64,000 nt of DNA from contig NZ_RAPK01000009.1 in NCBI RefSeq assembly GCF_003610495.1, positions 186,001 through 250,000 on the forward strand. Reading direction: 5' to 3'. Positions 40,403-50,292 of the stretch are shown here, one piece after another. This DNA is from Sinobaca qinghaiensis (GTDB lineage Bacteria; Bacillota; Bacilli; Bacillales; Marinococcaceae). A program made the position numbers and the translations under genes. Positions within the stretch are counted from its first letter, which is position 1; the number at the start of each line of letters is the position of its first letter. The notes under the pieces were generated by a model. That model made no database searches. It was not told the DNA's origin and was given only the letters and a program-made list of their open reading frames with translations.

Positions 40403-41515
40403 ATGAGCCAAGTAACGCATCGTTCCAAAACAAGACCAGTAAATGTAGGAAATCTGGTTATTGGCGGCAATGATGAGATCATCATTCAAAGCATGACAAC
40501 GACTAAAACACATGACGTAGAAGCAACTGTCAAAGAAATTGACCGATTAGTAGAAGCAGGCTGCCAAATCGTCCGCGTAGCATGTCCAGACATGCGTGCA
40601 GCTGAGGCTATTCCTGAAATAAAAAAGCGTATTACTATTCCGTTAGTAGTAGACATTCATTTCGATTACCGCCTTGCGCTTAAAGCTATCGAAGGCGGCG
40701 CAGATAAAATACGCATCAATCCAGGTAACATCGGAAAACGCGAAAAAGTGGAAGCAGTCGTAAAAGCGGCTAAAGCAAAAGGCATTCCTATTCGTATCGG
40801 TGTAAACGCCGGTTCACTGGAAAAGAAAATTCTCGATAAATACGGCTACCCTACTGCGGATGGCATGGTAGAAAGTGCCCTTTATCATATCAGTATTCTG
40901 GAAGAACTGGACTTTCATGATATTATCGTATCGATGAAAGCGTCTGATGTTCATTTGGCTATTGAAGCCTACGAAAAGGCTTCTAAAGCTTTTGATTATC
41001 CGCTTCACCTTGGTATTACCGAGTCAGGCACCCTTTTTGCCGGTACGGTAAAGAGTGCAGCAGGCCTTGGTGCTATTGTGAATATGGGTATCGGAAATAC
41101 AATGCGTATTTCTTTAAGTGCAGACCCTGTAGAGGAAATTAAAGTAGGCCGGGAGCTTTTAAAAACCTACGGCCTTGCGGCGAATGCAGCCACTCTTATT
41201 TCCTGCCCTACCTGCGGACGCATTGAAATTGACTTAATCAGCATTGCCAATGATATAGAAGAATATATTTCCACGATTAAAGCACCGATCAAAGTAGCCG
41301 TGCTCGGCTGCGCCGTAAACGGTCCGGGTGAAGCCCGCGAAGCCGATATCGGTATTGCCGGTGCCCGCGGTGAAGGTCTTCTCTTCCGTCACGGAGAAAT
41401 CATCCGTAAAGTGCCGGAAGAAATAATGGTCGATGAACTGAAAAAAGAAGTCGACAAAATTGCAGAAGAACATTATAAAAAAGAAGCAGAAAAAGCAGCT
41501 TCCCTTACTAAATAA
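40403..41515 (+). CDS. ispG: 4-hydroxy-3-methylbut-2-en-1-yl diphosphate synthase
   Basis: [4Fe-4S] enzyme of the MEP isoprenoid pathway that makes HMBPP; 370 residues, the usual short bacterial form. TIM barrel first ([37 protein letters not shown]), then the cluster domain with Cys ligands in SCPTCGR and [10 protein letters not shown]. The partner enzyme IspH, which uses the product, is at 51847-52791, so two successive steps are close together. Monocistronic with its own terminator. Confidence 0.96.
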   Translation: MSQVTHRSKTRPVNVGNLVIGGNDEIIIQSMTTTKTHDVEATVKEIDRLVEAGCQIVRVACPDMRAAEAIPEIKKRITIPLVVDIHFDYRLALKAIEGGADKIRINPGNIGKREKVEAVVKAAKAKGIPIRIGVNAGSLEKKILDKYGYPTADGMVESALYHISILEELDFHDIIVSMKASDVHLAIEAYEKASKAFDYPLHLGITESGTLFAGTVKSAAGLGAIVNMGIGNTMRISLSADPVEEIKVGRELLKTYGLAANAATLISCPTCGRIEIDLISIANDIEEYISTIKAPIKVAVLGCAVNGPGEAREADIGIAGARGEGLLFRHGEIIRKVPEEIMVDELKKEVDKIAEEHYKKEAEKAASLTK

Positions 41516-41516
41516 T

Positions 41517-41556
41517 AAAATGCCCCGCCGGGATGGACCCGGCAGGGCATTTTATT
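41517..41556 (+). terminator. Intrinsic terminator of ispG
   Basis: AAAATGCCC and GGGCATTTT arms with inner GCCGGG/CCCGGC pairing, directly after the stop. Confidence 0.9.
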
Positions 41557-41561
41557 TATAG

Positions 41562-41598
41562 AAAAACAGCGCACCCGGCTGATGGGTGCGCTGTTTTT
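41562..41598 (-). terminator. Intrinsic terminator of the zinc operon
   Basis: CAGCGCACCC and GGGTGCGCTG arms, ending in TTTTTC on the minus strand, next to the zur stop. Confidence 0.85.
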
Positions 41599-42032
41599 TA
41601 TGCGGTCACTTTTGACTTTGCCTGGCATTCCTCGCAGTAGCCGTATATCTCGAACTTGTGAGAGGTAACGGCAAAATCAGATTCTACGTTTTCTTCAAGC
41701 CAGTCCATCGGGCAGGAATGAATATGCTTTGTTTTGCCGCAGTCTAAACAGATCAAATGATGGTGATGCTGCGTCGTCGCACAGCTGAAACGAAATTTTT
41801 TCTCACCGTCCAGCTCCGTCATTTCCAATATTTCTTTTTCTGCAAACAATGATAGATTACGGTACACGGTGTCAAAACTCACGCCGGGGTAATTTTTCTG
41901 AAGTTCCACGAGTACATCCTTCGCGGATAGATACCGCTTTTCCTTGGAAAACAGTTCCAGCATTTGTTCGCGTTTGCCTGTATATTTAAATCCATCTTTT
42001 TTTAACTGGTTCAACGCCTGTTCTACGTTCAT
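41598..42032 (-). CDS. zur: Zinc uptake regulator Zur (Fur family)
   Basis: A 144-residue Fur-family repressor that with Zn2+ shuts off zinc uptake. N-terminal winged helix (YLSAKDVLVELQKNYPGVSF, DTVYRNLSLF), then the dimer domain with the His cluster HHHHLICLDCGK and the second Cys pair CEEC that hold structural zinc. It resembles B. subtilis Zur (YqfV) in the start MNVEQALNQLKKDGFKYTGKRE and in SCPMDWL and HKFEIYG. Last gene of the transporter operon, overlapping the permease by 4 bases, so Zur likely controls its own operon through the partial box at 44626. Confidence 0.93.
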   Translation of the reverse strand: MNVEQALNQLKKDGFKYTGKREQMLELFSKEKRYLSAKDVLVELQKNYPGVSFDTVYRNLSLFAEKEILEMTELDGEKKFRFSCATTQHHHHLICLDCGKTKHIHSCPMDWLEENVESDFAVTSHKFEIYGYCEECQAKSKVTA

Positions 42033-42868
42033 GCAAATCTCTCCCTTTTTCTCATAGACTTCAGCCGTTTTCCTGCCAATACCGCAAGCAGAAGAACAGC
42101 GGAAAGCACAACAATCATACCTCCGGTAGCAATATTAAACTGATATGAAAAATAAACCCCTGCCAGAACGGCCGCCTCCCCAAACAGGACGCTGAGCAGA
42201 AGAAGCTTTTTAAAGCTTTTGGCTACGTTCAGCGCGGCGGCTACGGGAAGAGCAATCAGCGCTCCAACTAGTAAAATACCTACCACCTTCATAGACATGG
42301 AGATCACAAGCGCTATTAATAACGAAAACAAAAAATTTACTTTTTTCAAAGGAATGCCGGAAACTTTTGCAAACTCCTGATCAAATGAGACAGAAACAAA
42401 TTCTTTAAAAAATAAAGCTAAAATCAGAATGACAAGTCCGGCTGTAGCAATAATAAACCAAAGATCCTCCATCCGGACAGATACGATACTTCCGAAAAGA
42501 TATTCGTACCATTCTGTATAGCCGCTGCCGGAGGCGCTCATTATCACTGCACTCAGTCCCACCCCGGCAGATAAAATAATCGGAGCAGCAAGCTCCTGAA
42601 AGCGATCGTATATTTGGCGGAGTTTTTCAATCAGCAGGGAACCAAGCAGGGCAAATAAAAATCCCGTATACATCGGACTTATGTCGGTAACCGTCCATAC
42701 CTGCCCCATCAAAACCCCTGCCGAGATTCCTGTGAGCGTCACATGGGAAAGCGACTCTGAAATAATCGTAGAGCGCCTGACGGCAAGAAACACACCGACC
42801 ATGGGGGCGATGGCACCTACAAGCAGGGCAGCAACGATTCCGCGTTCTATAAATGATAACTCTAACAT
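42029..42868 (-). CDS. znuB: Metal (zinc) ABC transporter permease, copy 2
   Basis: A 279-residue ABC-3 family permease with about eight helices; the conserved motif SESLSHVTLTGISAG and the GxGLSAVIMSASG region are clear. It is homologous to the next gene upstream, so the operon has two permeases in tandem, either a heterodimeric channel or two alternative homodimers. It overlaps zur by 4 bases and follows copy 1 by 60 bases. Metal specificity for zinc is inferred from Zur. Confidence 0.88.
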   Translation of the reverse strand: MLELSFIERGIVAALLVGAIAPMVGVFLAVRRSTIISESLSHVTLTGISAGVLMGQVWTVTDISPMYTGFLFALLGSLLIEKLRQIYDRFQELAAPIILSAGVGLSAVIMSASGSGYTEWYEYLFGSIVSVRMEDLWFIIATAGLVILILALFFKEFVSVSFDQEFAKVSGIPLKKVNFLFSLLIALVISMSMKVVGILLVGALIALPVAAALNVAKSFKKLLLLSVLFGEAAVLAGVYFSYQFNIATGGMIVVLSAVLLLAVLAGKRLKSMRKRERFA

Positions 42869-42928
42869 GACATCAACTCTTCTATACGTATATTTTACAG
42901 GAAATAAACCGAAGCGACAATTGAAAGC

Positions 42929-43810
42929 CTATGCCTTTCGCCATTCCAGTGTTTTTCTGCCGCGCAGCTTCCGTACTCCCATCCCTCCGGCTTTCCGCCC
43001 TCCTATTACGAGGAGAAGAATGCCGAGAGCGATAAGTACGATCATTCCGCCCGGAGCCACATTTAAATAAAAAGCGGAAACCAGACCGCTTATAACGGAT
43101 ATCTCACCAATAATAATGGAATATATAAACATCTGCTTAAAGCTCTTAGATAATTGAATAGCAGCTGCGACCGGCAGTGTCACTAAAGCAGAGACTAGTA
43201 AAATACCGACAATTCTCATCGAGGACGCGATCACGAGAGCCGTCATGACAATAAATAGGAAATTCAGCCATTTATTTGGTATTCCGCTGACTTTCGCCTG
43301 TTCTTCATCAAATGCCAAAAACAGCAGTTCTTTATAGAATAAAACAAGCAGGATTACCACTACAACAAGCACAGCGGTAATAGCTGTTAAATCAGTCGGC
43401 GTCACTGCAAGAACACTGCCGAACAAATAATTAAACAAATCATTGTTAAAACCGTCGGCCAGAGAAATAAATACGACGCCCAGCCCGATACCCGAAGACA
43501 TTATAATCGGCACCGCTATTTCCTGATAATGTTTATATACGTGCCGCAGCTTCTCCATTAAAATTGAACCGCCTACAGAAAAAGCCATACCCATATATAA
43601 AGGATTTATGGCCTGCAGGAATACAGCGCTCTGGCTAAGCAGTAAATGAAACGCAATACCGGTTAACGTAATATGAGAGAGAGCGTCCGTTACGAGCGCC
43701 ATCCGGCGGACAACGATAAACACGCCCAGTACCGGTGCAAGAAATCCAATAATAATGCCGGCTAGAAATGCATTGCGTAAAAATTCATACTGAAAAAACA
43801 GATCAAACAT
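42929..43810 (-). CDS. znuB: Metal (zinc) ABC transporter permease, copy 1
   Basis: A 293-residue ABC-3 permease: VTDALSHITLTGIAFHLLLS near residue 36, eight or so helices, SGIGLGVVFISLADGF in the middle and a basic tail (GGRKAGGMGVRKLRGRK). The two copies share the same architecture but differ widely in sequence, so the duplication looks old. It starts at the base after the ATPase stop. No gene for a substrate-binding protein (ZnuA) is next to it. Confidence 0.88.
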   Translation of the reverse strand: MFDLFFQYEFLRNAFLAGIIIGFLAPVLGVFIVVRRMALVTDALSHITLTGIAFHLLLSQSAVFLQAINPLYMGMAFSVGGSILMEKLRHVYKHYQEIAVPIIMSSGIGLGVVFISLADGFNNDLFNYLFGSVLAVTPTDLTAITAVLVVVVILLVLFYKELLFLAFDEEQAKVSGIPNKWLNFLFIVMTALVIASSMRIVGILLVSALVTLPVAAAIQLSKSFKQMFIYSIIIGEISVISGLVSAFYLNVAPGGMIVLIALGILLLVIGGRKAGGMGVRKLRGRKTLEWRKA

Positions 43811-44590
43811 TTAGTGCCCGCCTCCCCCATGCTCATGAGTCAGCAGATGTACATCATGGCCGTACAAAGAAGACATATCGCTTTCTTCAAAATCTTTTGT
43901 GCTGCCGTGAAAATGAAGGCTTTTATTTAAGCAGGCTACCTTTGTGACATAGCTTGTCATAGCTCCTACATCATGCGTGATAAGCAGAAGCGTAATTCCT
44001 CTTTTTTTATTCAGATGGCTGAGCAGCTCATAAAAAGCCTGCACCGAAGCTGTATCGACCCCGACTGTCGGCTCATCGAGAATTAGTATCTCCGGATCAC
44101 TGACCAGCGCTCTTGCGATAAAAACCCGCTGCTGCTGGCCGCCGGAAAGCTCTCCAATATTTCTATCTTTAAATTCAAGCATGCCGACACTCGAAAGCGT
44201 CTGTTTGATTTTTTCTTTATGCGCTTTTCCCAAAAAACGAAACAAACCGATTTTTCCATACAGGCCCATGGCTACGACTTCAAATACAGTAGCTGGGAAG
44301 CCGCTGTTAAAACTGTTGGCTTTTTGGGATACATAGCCGATTTGATCCCATGATTTGAATTTTTTTACAGGAGTGCCAAACAGCTGAACGGTTCCGCTCT
44401 CCGGGGCATGCAGACCCAGCAGAATTTTGACGAGCGTTGACTTACCGGAGCCATTTGGTCCGACCAGGCCCAGAAAATCGCCTTTTTTTATGTGCAGCGT
44501 AATATCTTCCAGCACGGGCTGGTTTGTATAATAGAAAGATACTTGATCAACAGAAATAATAGAAGCTGGTGCAGAAATGGTATTTTTCAT
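43811..44590 (-). CDS. znuC: Metal (zinc) ABC transporter ATP-binding protein
   Basis: A 259-residue ABC ATPase. Walker A GPNGSGKSTLVK near residue 40, signature LSGGQQQR near 140, Walker B ILILDEPTVGVD and the His switch LLITHDVG are all present. The C-terminal end is His-rich (HGHDVHLLTHEHGGGGH runs over the last 20 residues), which could bind metal. First gene of the operon, with GGAGG 9 bases before ATG and a partial Zur box upstream. Confidence 0.92.
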   Translation of the reverse strand: MKNTISAPASIISVDQVSFYYTNQPVLEDITLHIKKGDFLGLVGPNGSGKSTLVKILLGLHAPESGTVQLFGTPVKKFKSWDQIGYVSQKANSFNSGFPATVFEVVAMGLYGKIGLFRFLGKAHKEKIKQTLSSVGMLEFKDRNIGELSGGQQQRVFIARALVSDPEILILDEPTVGVDTASVQAFYELLSHLNKKRGITLLLITHDVGAMTSYVTKVACLNKSLHFHGSTKDFEESDMSSLYGHDVHLLTHEHGGGGH

Positions 44591-44625
44591 CTGGAGGCTC
44601 CTCCCCCTTTTAGTTAATGTTCATT

Positions 44626-44647
44626 CATTAAGAATCATTACGATTTG
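44626..44647 (-). promoter_or_regulatory. Partial Zur box upstream of the zinc operon
   Basis: On the minus strand AAATCGTAAT matches one half of the Bacillus Zur box exactly, while the other half (ATTCTTAAT) is degenerate. It is about 40 bases before znuC. Consistent with zinc-dependent repression; the weak half-site leaves some doubt. Confidence 0.6.
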
Positions 44648-44738
44648 ACTAATCAAGTATACAGGAGGAAAAGAGAGATGTAAATATTCGCAGCTTCCTG
44701 TCATACTGTATTTATAAGAAGAAAAAGGAGACAATACT

Positions 44739-46271
44739 ATGTTAAAAAAAATAGCTGTTATTGATATTGGTTCCAACTCGATCCGGATGGTTATCCACGG
44801 AATGAATGGCAAACGCGGACTGAGGGAATTACATAACGTAAAAGAAGTGGCCCGGCTGAGCTCGCACATGGACGAGCAGAATAATTTAACGGAAGAAGGC
44901 TTCAGTATTCTTCGATCTGTGCTTCTCCGCTTTCAGGAAGTAATTGATTTCCATGAAGTGGAAACCGTTCAGGCAGCAGCAACAGCGGCTATTCGAAATG
45001 CATCGAACTGCAAAGAGATTATCCAGTTTATTACAGATGAAACAAACATGCCGGTCCGGGTGCTGAGCGGAGACGAAGAAGCCTACTACGGATTTCTGGC
45101 AGTGCAGCAGTCTACCTTCCTAAATGACGGCATCACCGTTGATATCGGCGGCGGCAGTACGGAAATCACGTTATTTCAAGACAAAAAGATTATTCACTCC
45201 CACAGCTTTCCTTTTGGTGCTCTAACACTAAAAAAAGAGTTTGTGGATTCTTATAAAAAAGAGCATAAGGCACTCGAAGCGGTTAAGGAAAAAGCTAAAA
45301 ATGAATTTAAAACCCTCCCCTGGCTTCTCTCTACTGAGGATCTTCCGATTGTCGGTATAGGCGGAAGTGCCCGTAACCTGTCCTTAATTCATCAGGCGTC
45401 CATCGACTACCCTCTTTCCGGCCTGCATCAGTACACGATGGTGCCAGACGAGATGCAGTCTGTTATCGATCTGCTGTCCGACACACCGGAAGAAAAGCGT
45501 GACTCTATTGAAGGGTTATCCAAAGACCGCTCTGATACAATTCTGCCGGCTGCCGTTATTATTCAGTCTCTTATTGAATATACCAGCGCCCCTTATTTTA
45601 TGATGAGCAACAAAGGACTCCGGGATGGATTATTAATGGAAGAACTGCAGAAAGAACATCCGGAAATCAAAACGATAGAAGTTGAAGAAGAGAGCTTTTA
45701 TCAGCTGAAAGAAGAATTTGAAGTAAACAATGTCAACGTAGAGCAGGTAGGGTTTATTGCCGATCATTTGTATACGCAGCTGCTTCCGCATCTTCCCGAG
45801 GAGCTCATTGCAAATAACCAGCAGGAATTACTGCGAAAAAGTGTAAACGTCTTGTATATAGGGGAATATATAAGCTACGAAGCCAGTAGCCAGCATACGT
45901 TTTATTTATTAACGAATCGTTCCATTGACGGCATTTCGCACCGGGATCGAATGGCGATGGCTTTTATCGCCTCCTTTAAATCGAAATCATGGCTGCAGTC
46001 TTTTTCCAAACCATTTAAACAGCAGATAGACGATAAGCTTCTTGCCCAGTACGAGCTTCTAGGCAGTATATTAAAGCTTGCCTATGCGCTCAACCGCACG
46101 AACCGCAACGTAATCGAGCGCCTTGATATTGAAAAACAGCGTAAAGAACTGCACTTTACTTTTTACAGTGCCGATGATATTTCTCCCGTATTTGAAATGA
46201 TGAAAAGTGAAAAACATAAAAAGCATTTGGAAAAAGTGCTCGACCGCTCCATTACTCTTCACTTTTTGTAA
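44739..46271 (+). CDS. ppx: Exopolyphosphatase
   Basis: Ppx/GppA-family enzyme that removes terminal phosphate from polyphosphate; 510 residues. ASKHA nucleotide-binding motifs: VIDIGSNSIRMV at residues 7-18, VDIGGGSTE near 138 and VGIGGSARN near 206. The C-terminal HD-like domain (about 310-510) is typical of the long form. AAAAAGGAG before the ATG. Followed 117 bases downstream by ppk1 on the same strand. Confidence 0.93.
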   Translation: MLKKIAVIDIGSNSIRMVIHGMNGKRGLRELHNVKEVARLSSHMDEQNNLTEEGFSILRSVLLRFQEVIDFHEVETVQAAATAAIRNASNCKEIIQFITDETNMPVRVLSGDEEAYYGFLAVQQSTFLNDGITVDIGGGSTEITLFQDKKIIHSHSFPFGALTLKKEFVDSYKKEHKALEAVKEKAKNEFKTLPWLLSTEDLPIVGIGGSARNLSLIHQASIDYPLSGLHQYTMVPDEMQSVIDLLSDTPEEKRDSIEGLSKDRSDTILPAAVIIQSLIEYTSAPYFMMSNKGLRDGLLMEELQKEHPEIKTIEVEEESFYQLKEEFEVNNVNVEQVGFIADHLYTQLLPHLPEELIANNQQELLRKSVNVLYIGEYISYEASSQHTFYLLTNRSIDGISHRDRMAMAFIASFKSKSWLQSFSKPFKQQIDDKLLAQYELLGSILKLAYALNRTNRNVIERLDIEKQRKELHFTFYSADDISPVFEMMKSEKHKKHLEKVLDRSITLHFL

Positions 46272-46388
46272 TCAAATATTTATACGGCATTTACATTGCT
46301 GTGCTAATGTTTGCTCTGGAGCCTTCTTTACGCTTCCAGGACCCATTATAGATGGAAAAAAGCCGTCTGCAGAAAGGAAGATCAGCCT

Positions 46389-48494
46389 ATGACGCCTTCT
46401 AAAAAACAATCTATTGATTTCAGCTCTCCTGCCTACTATAACAACAGAGAATTAAGCTGGCTTTCCTTTAACGAAAGAGTTCTTCAGGAAGCAGTAGATG
46501 AAAGAACTCCTCTACTGGAACGGCTTAAATTTCTTGCTATATTCAGTTCCAATCTGGATGAATTTTTTTCTGTGCGCGTCGCTGGTTTAAAGGATCAGGT
46601 CAAAGCCGGGTACAACCGCCCTGAAAACAAAGCAGGCATGACGCCTAAGCAGCAGCTCGCAGCAATTACCGACCGAACAGCTGCGCTCGTCCAGAAGCAG
46701 GATATCTTTTTCACCGAAACCATCCTTCCGCTGTTGGACACAGAAGGCATACAGATATTAACGATGCAGGAACTGAATAACGGCCAGCAGTCGTATGTGG
46801 AAAATTATTTCCGGAGCTATGTTTTTCCCGTGCTGACTCCTATGGCCGTGGACAGCTCCAGGCCCTTTCCTATGCTTCTTAACAAATCTCTCCACCTGGC
46901 AGTAAGACTTCAGCACAAACAGGATGGCGATCAGGCGGAAAGTTTTGCGATCGTCCAGATCCCCGCCGTGCTTTCCCGGTTTATTGAGCTGCCGGCTGCC
47001 TCCGGTGAAAAGCGGTTTATGCTTCTTGAACATTTGTTAATGGAGTATATGCCGGAATTATTTAAAGGCTATGACATTATCAGCGTGTCTCCATTCCGGA
47101 TTACAAGAAATGCCGATTTAACTATTCACGAAGAGGGAGCCCGGGACCTTCTGCAGGAAATAGAAAAAGAATTAAAGAAGAGACGCTGGGGGGCTGTTAT
47201 TAGACTAGAGTACCAGAAGGGGCTGATGGACGAAAAAACCCTCCGCTACCTCGTACAGACCCTGGACGTACATGAGGACGATGTCTATCAGACAATCGGG
47301 CCGCTTGATCTTTCTTTTCTATTTGGACTGTATTCCAACTTATCAGAAGAACGGGAGCATCTGGTGGATGAAACACTGATTCCCCAGACGCCGGAAGACC
47401 TTATCGACGAGCCGGATATTTTTGAAGCCATTGAAAAAAAGGATCTCTTTTTTCACCATCCCTATGAATCGTTTCAGCCGATCGTAGACTTTATTACCGC
47501 CGCCGCGCATCATCCTGAAGTTCTGGCTATCAAGCAGACGCTCTATAGAGTAAGCGGTGATTCTCCCATTATCAAGGCTCTGCTTGAGGCAGCTGATAAC
47601 GGAAAACAAGTGACTGTGCTCGTAGAACTTAAAGCACGCTTTGATGAAGAAAACAACATTATCTGGGCTAAAAAGCTGGAAAAAGCCGGCGCTCATGTTA
47701 TTTTCGGAGTAAGCGGCCTTAAAACCCACAGCAAGATTACGCTCGTAGTAAAAGAGCATAAAGGAAAAATTAAACGCTACATCCATTTGGGTACGGGAAA
47801 TTATAATGATTCGACAGCCAAACTGTATACGGATATGGGGATTCTAACGATGAATACCTCATTTGGCGAGGACGCTACGAACTTTTTTAATCACATCAGC
47901 GGATTTACGAAAAAGCCGAAATGGAATCAGATATCGACAGCTCCGACCGATCTTCGGGAAGACCTGCTGGCATTGATAGACCAGGAAATCGCCTATCAAA
48001 AAAAGCACGGAGACGGCCGTATTATCGCAAAAATGAATTCATTAACAGATAAACCGCTTATTTTGAAGCTCTATGAAGCTTCGGCAGCGGGCGTGAAGAT
48101 TGACCTGATTATCCGTGGCATCTGCTGCTTAAAACCTGGAATAAAAGGAGTCAGTGAGAATATTCACGTTATCAGTATTATAGGAAGATTTCTGGAGCAT
48201 TCCCGTATATTCTTTTTCCATTCCCACAAAGAAGAAAAAATGTATTTATCGTCGGCGGACTGGATGACAAGAAATATGGACAAACGTATCGAAATTATGT
48301 TTCCTGTGTTCTCCCCCTCTATAAAAAAACGATTGAAGAAAATTCTGGAAACGTATCTAAAAGATAATGTCAAAGCAAGATACCAGGACAATACCGGCAC
48401 CTATCACTATGTATCATCCGACCATAAGCCGGTAAACAGCCAGCTGTTGTTTCATGACTGGGCCGCCCGCTTTGTAGATTCCGATGGAGAGTAA
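46389..48494 (+). CDS. ppk1: Polyphosphate kinase 1
   Basis: Reversible polymerisation of ATP gamma-phosphate into polyphosphate; 701 residues from the ATG with AAAGGA upstream (an earlier in-frame start would add 26 residues without similarity). N-domain ELSWLSFNERVLQEA, head domain, and PLD-like catalytic domain with the phospho-His motif GLKTHSKITLVV and the second His in EHSRIFFF. Pairs with ppx for polyphosphate turnover, which in other bacteria supports stress survival and phosphate storage. Confidence 0.96.
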   Translation: MTPSKKQSIDFSSPAYYNNRELSWLSFNERVLQEAVDERTPLLERLKFLAIFSSNLDEFFSVRVAGLKDQVKAGYNRPENKAGMTPKQQLAAITDRTAALVQKQDIFFTETILPLLDTEGIQILTMQELNNGQQSYVENYFRSYVFPVLTPMAVDSSRPFPMLLNKSLHLAVRLQHKQDGDQAESFAIVQIPAVLSRFIELPAASGEKRFMLLEHLLMEYMPELFKGYDIISVSPFRITRNADLTIHEEGARDLLQEIEKELKKRRWGAVIRLEYQKGLMDEKTLRYLVQTLDVHEDDVYQTIGPLDLSFLFGLYSNLSEEREHLVDETLIPQTPEDLIDEPDIFEAIEKKDLFFHHPYESFQPIVDFITAAAHHPEVLAIKQTLYRVSGDSPIIKALLEAADNGKQVTVLVELKARFDEENNIIWAKKLEKAGAHVIFGVSGLKTHSKITLVVKEHKGKIKRYIHLGTGNYNDSTAKLYTDMGILTMNTSFGEDATNFFNHISGFTKKPKWNQISTAPTDLREDLLALIDQEIAYQKKHGDGRIIAKMNSLTDKPLILKLYEASAAGVKIDLIIRGICCLKPGIKGVSENIHVISIIGRFLEHSRIFFFHSHKEEKMYLSSADWMTRNMDKRIEIMFPVFSPSIKKRLKKILETYLKDNVKARYQDNTGTYHYVSSDHKPVNSQLLFHDWAARFVDSDGE

Positions 48495-48505
48495 TATAGT
48501 AAGAC

Positions 48506-48541
48506 AAAAAAGCGTTCCGGCATAGTGCCGGGACGCTTTTC
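48506..48541 (+). terminator. Intrinsic terminator of ppk1
   Basis: AAAAAGCGT/ACGCTTTT arms with inner TCCGGCA/TGCCGGG pairing, 12 bases after the ppk1 stop; A and T runs on both sides allow use by the facing gene too. Confidence 0.8.
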
Positions 48542-48546
48542 ACATT

Positions 48547-49242
48547 TTATTCTTTAGCAACTAGTTCGCTGCCTTCCGCTTTTTCCTGGATCTCGACGGC
48601 ATACCAGCTCTTTGCATCCCCGTGCTCTTCGACATAGGCTCTCATACCTGCCACGCCGCGGTGATAAGCTGTTAAGGCTTTATTCCAGTCTCCTTCGTAT
48701 TTGTCGTGCAGATAATCAAGATACTCTACGGACAAACGCATGGAATAATAAGGGTTGTAGAGAAAATCTTTTTCATAAGCAATATCTGCCATATCTGCAA
48801 TCCACGGCCCCGTATTAGTCATAAACTGGGCCATCCCATAGGCGCGTCCATATTTCGTCTGCGGTCCTACCAGATCAGGATCAAACGTTTCGCCCGTTTC
48901 TACACTGAGCAGTTCGTAAACGATGGCTGGATCAATGTCTTTATTATGAGCATGATAAGACATAAAAACTCCCCAGTCTTTTTTGAATAGACCATCGCTT
49001 TTTTCATAAAAATCTTCCGCTTCGTCTTCTGCGGCTTTCCATTCGTGATACGTCATTTCGCTGCTGATCGGCTGGAGTTCTTCCGGAAAGATTTCTTCCG
49101 TTTCAATTTTTTCTGCACGCTCCAGATCTTCCTGTTTTTCATTCAGTACGTCTAAATGATTATGAACCTGCTCTTTTTCAATCCCGCTGAGCATGAACAA
49201 AAATGGGATCGCCAGTATCGAAAATTCACTCGTTACACTCAC
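48547..49242 (-). CDS. SLT-like lytic transglycosylase domain protein
   Basis: A 231-residue exported or anchored protein (hydrophobic residues 7-20 at the N-terminus). An acidic, coiled helical linker (about 22-90) is followed by a lysozyme-like SLT domain: catalytic Glu in YELLSVETGETFDP near residue 116, GPQTKYGRAYGMAQFM near 133, then ALTAYHRGVAGM near 190. It would cleave glycan strands of peptidoglycan. GTG start behind CAGGGGG. It lies after nfo on the same strand but beyond a terminator. Confidence 0.85.
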   Translation of the reverse strand: MSVTSEFSILAIPFLFMLSGIEKEQVHNHLDVLNEKQEDLERAEKIETEEIFPEELQPISSEMTYHEWKAAEDEAEDFYEKSDGLFKKDWGVFMSYHAHNKDIDPAIVYELLSVETGETFDPDLVGPQTKYGRAYGMAQFMTNTGPWIADMADIAYEKDFLYNPYYSMRLSVEYLDYLHDKYEGDWNKALTAYHRGVAGMRAYVEEHGDAKSWYAVEIQEKAEGSELVAKE

Positions 49243-49323
49243 GGTAAAGCCCCCTGTTTTGTGCTTTTTTGTGTTCCGGATTAGGTTTCTTTCTCTCGCT
49301 ATAAGGTTTTACCGGATCTAACG

Positions 49324-49368
49324 AAAAAAGTCAAGGGGCCGCAGCGGCTCCTTGACTTTTTGTTTTTC
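49324..49368 (-). terminator. Intrinsic terminator of nfo
   Basis: AAAAAGTCAAGG and CCTTGACTTTTT arms with inner GCCGC/GCGGC pairing; the flanks suit both directions. Confidence 0.9.
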
Positions 49369-49386
49369 TTTATAACGCCGCGGTAC

Positions 49387-50277
49387 TTACTGCGCCAGGA
49401 CTTCCTCTTTTAAATTCCCATTAAAAGACTGTTTGGACAACATTTGGATTTCATGGTGGTACGGCGGTTTTTTATTCTTTTTATCTTCTCCGACATAAGG
49501 TGTTTCCAATATCTTTGGAATGTCTTTAAATCTCTCGTGGTGAACAATTTTATTGAGGGCTTCAAAACCAATATAGCCAAAGCCGATGTTTTCATGACGA
49601 TCCTTATGGGCACCAACATCGTTTTTGCTGTCATTAATGTGGAGCACTTTCAAGCGGTCCAATCCAATCAGGCGGTCAAATGATTCCAATACACCGTCAA
49701 GGTCATTAATGATATCGTAGCCGGCATCGTGGACGTGACAGGTATCAAAGCAGACCGATAATTTATCATTATGATGAACCCCGTCGAAAATAGCTGCAAG
49801 CTCTTCGAACGTTCTTCCGCATTCCGAGCCTTTGCCGGCCATTGTTTCAAGCGCAATCTGCACGTTCTGCTCCGGTACAATAACTTCATTGAGCCCTTCA
49901 ATAATCTTTTTAATTCCTGCTTCCGGCCCTGCACCGACGTGGGCGCCCGGATGCAGGACAATCTGTTTTGCACCGAGTGCTTCGGTCCGCTGTATTTCAG
50001 ACGTTAGAAAATCAACGCCCAGCTGGAACGTTTCCGGCTTTGTAGTATTGCCGATATTAATAATATAAGGTGCGTGCACGACTACTTCTTTAATGCCATT
50101 TTCCTGCATATGCTTTGTGCCTTCTTCGATCTGCAGGTCTTCGATAGCTTTGCGGCGGGTATTCTGCGGAGCGCCTGTATATATCATCATAGCTGTAGCG
50201 TTATAAGAGGCGGCTTCTTCGCTCGAACCGAGCAGCATTTTCTTGCCGCTCATGGAAACATGGGATCCTAGTAGCAT
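49387..50277 (-). CDS. nfo: Endonuclease IV (apurinic/apyrimidinic site nuclease)
   Basis: Zinc-dependent TIM-barrel AP endonuclease for base excision repair; 296 residues. Family motifs LHPGAHVG near 110, [12 protein letters not shown] near 145, [15 protein letters not shown] near 177 and [20 protein letters not shown] near 213 hold the three-zinc site. Follows cshB by 15 bases, the conserved yqfR-yqfS order. AAAGGAG before the ATG. Confidence 0.96.
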   Translation of the reverse strand: MLLGSHVSMSGKKMLLGSSEEAASYNATAMMIYTGAPQNTRRKAIEDLQIEEGTKHMQENGIKEVVVHAPYIINIGNTTKPETFQLGVDFLTSEIQRTEALGAKQIVLHPGAHVGAGPEAGIKKIIEGLNEVIVPEQNVQIALETMAGKGSECGRTFEELAAIFDGVHHNDKLSVCFDTCHVHDAGYDIINDLDGVLESFDRLIGLDRLKVLHINDSKNDVGAHKDRHENIGFGYIGFEALNKIVHHERFKDIPKILETPYVGEDKKNKKPPYHHEIQMLSKQSFNGNLKEEVLAQ

Positions 50278-50292
50278 CTGGGGTCTTCTCCT

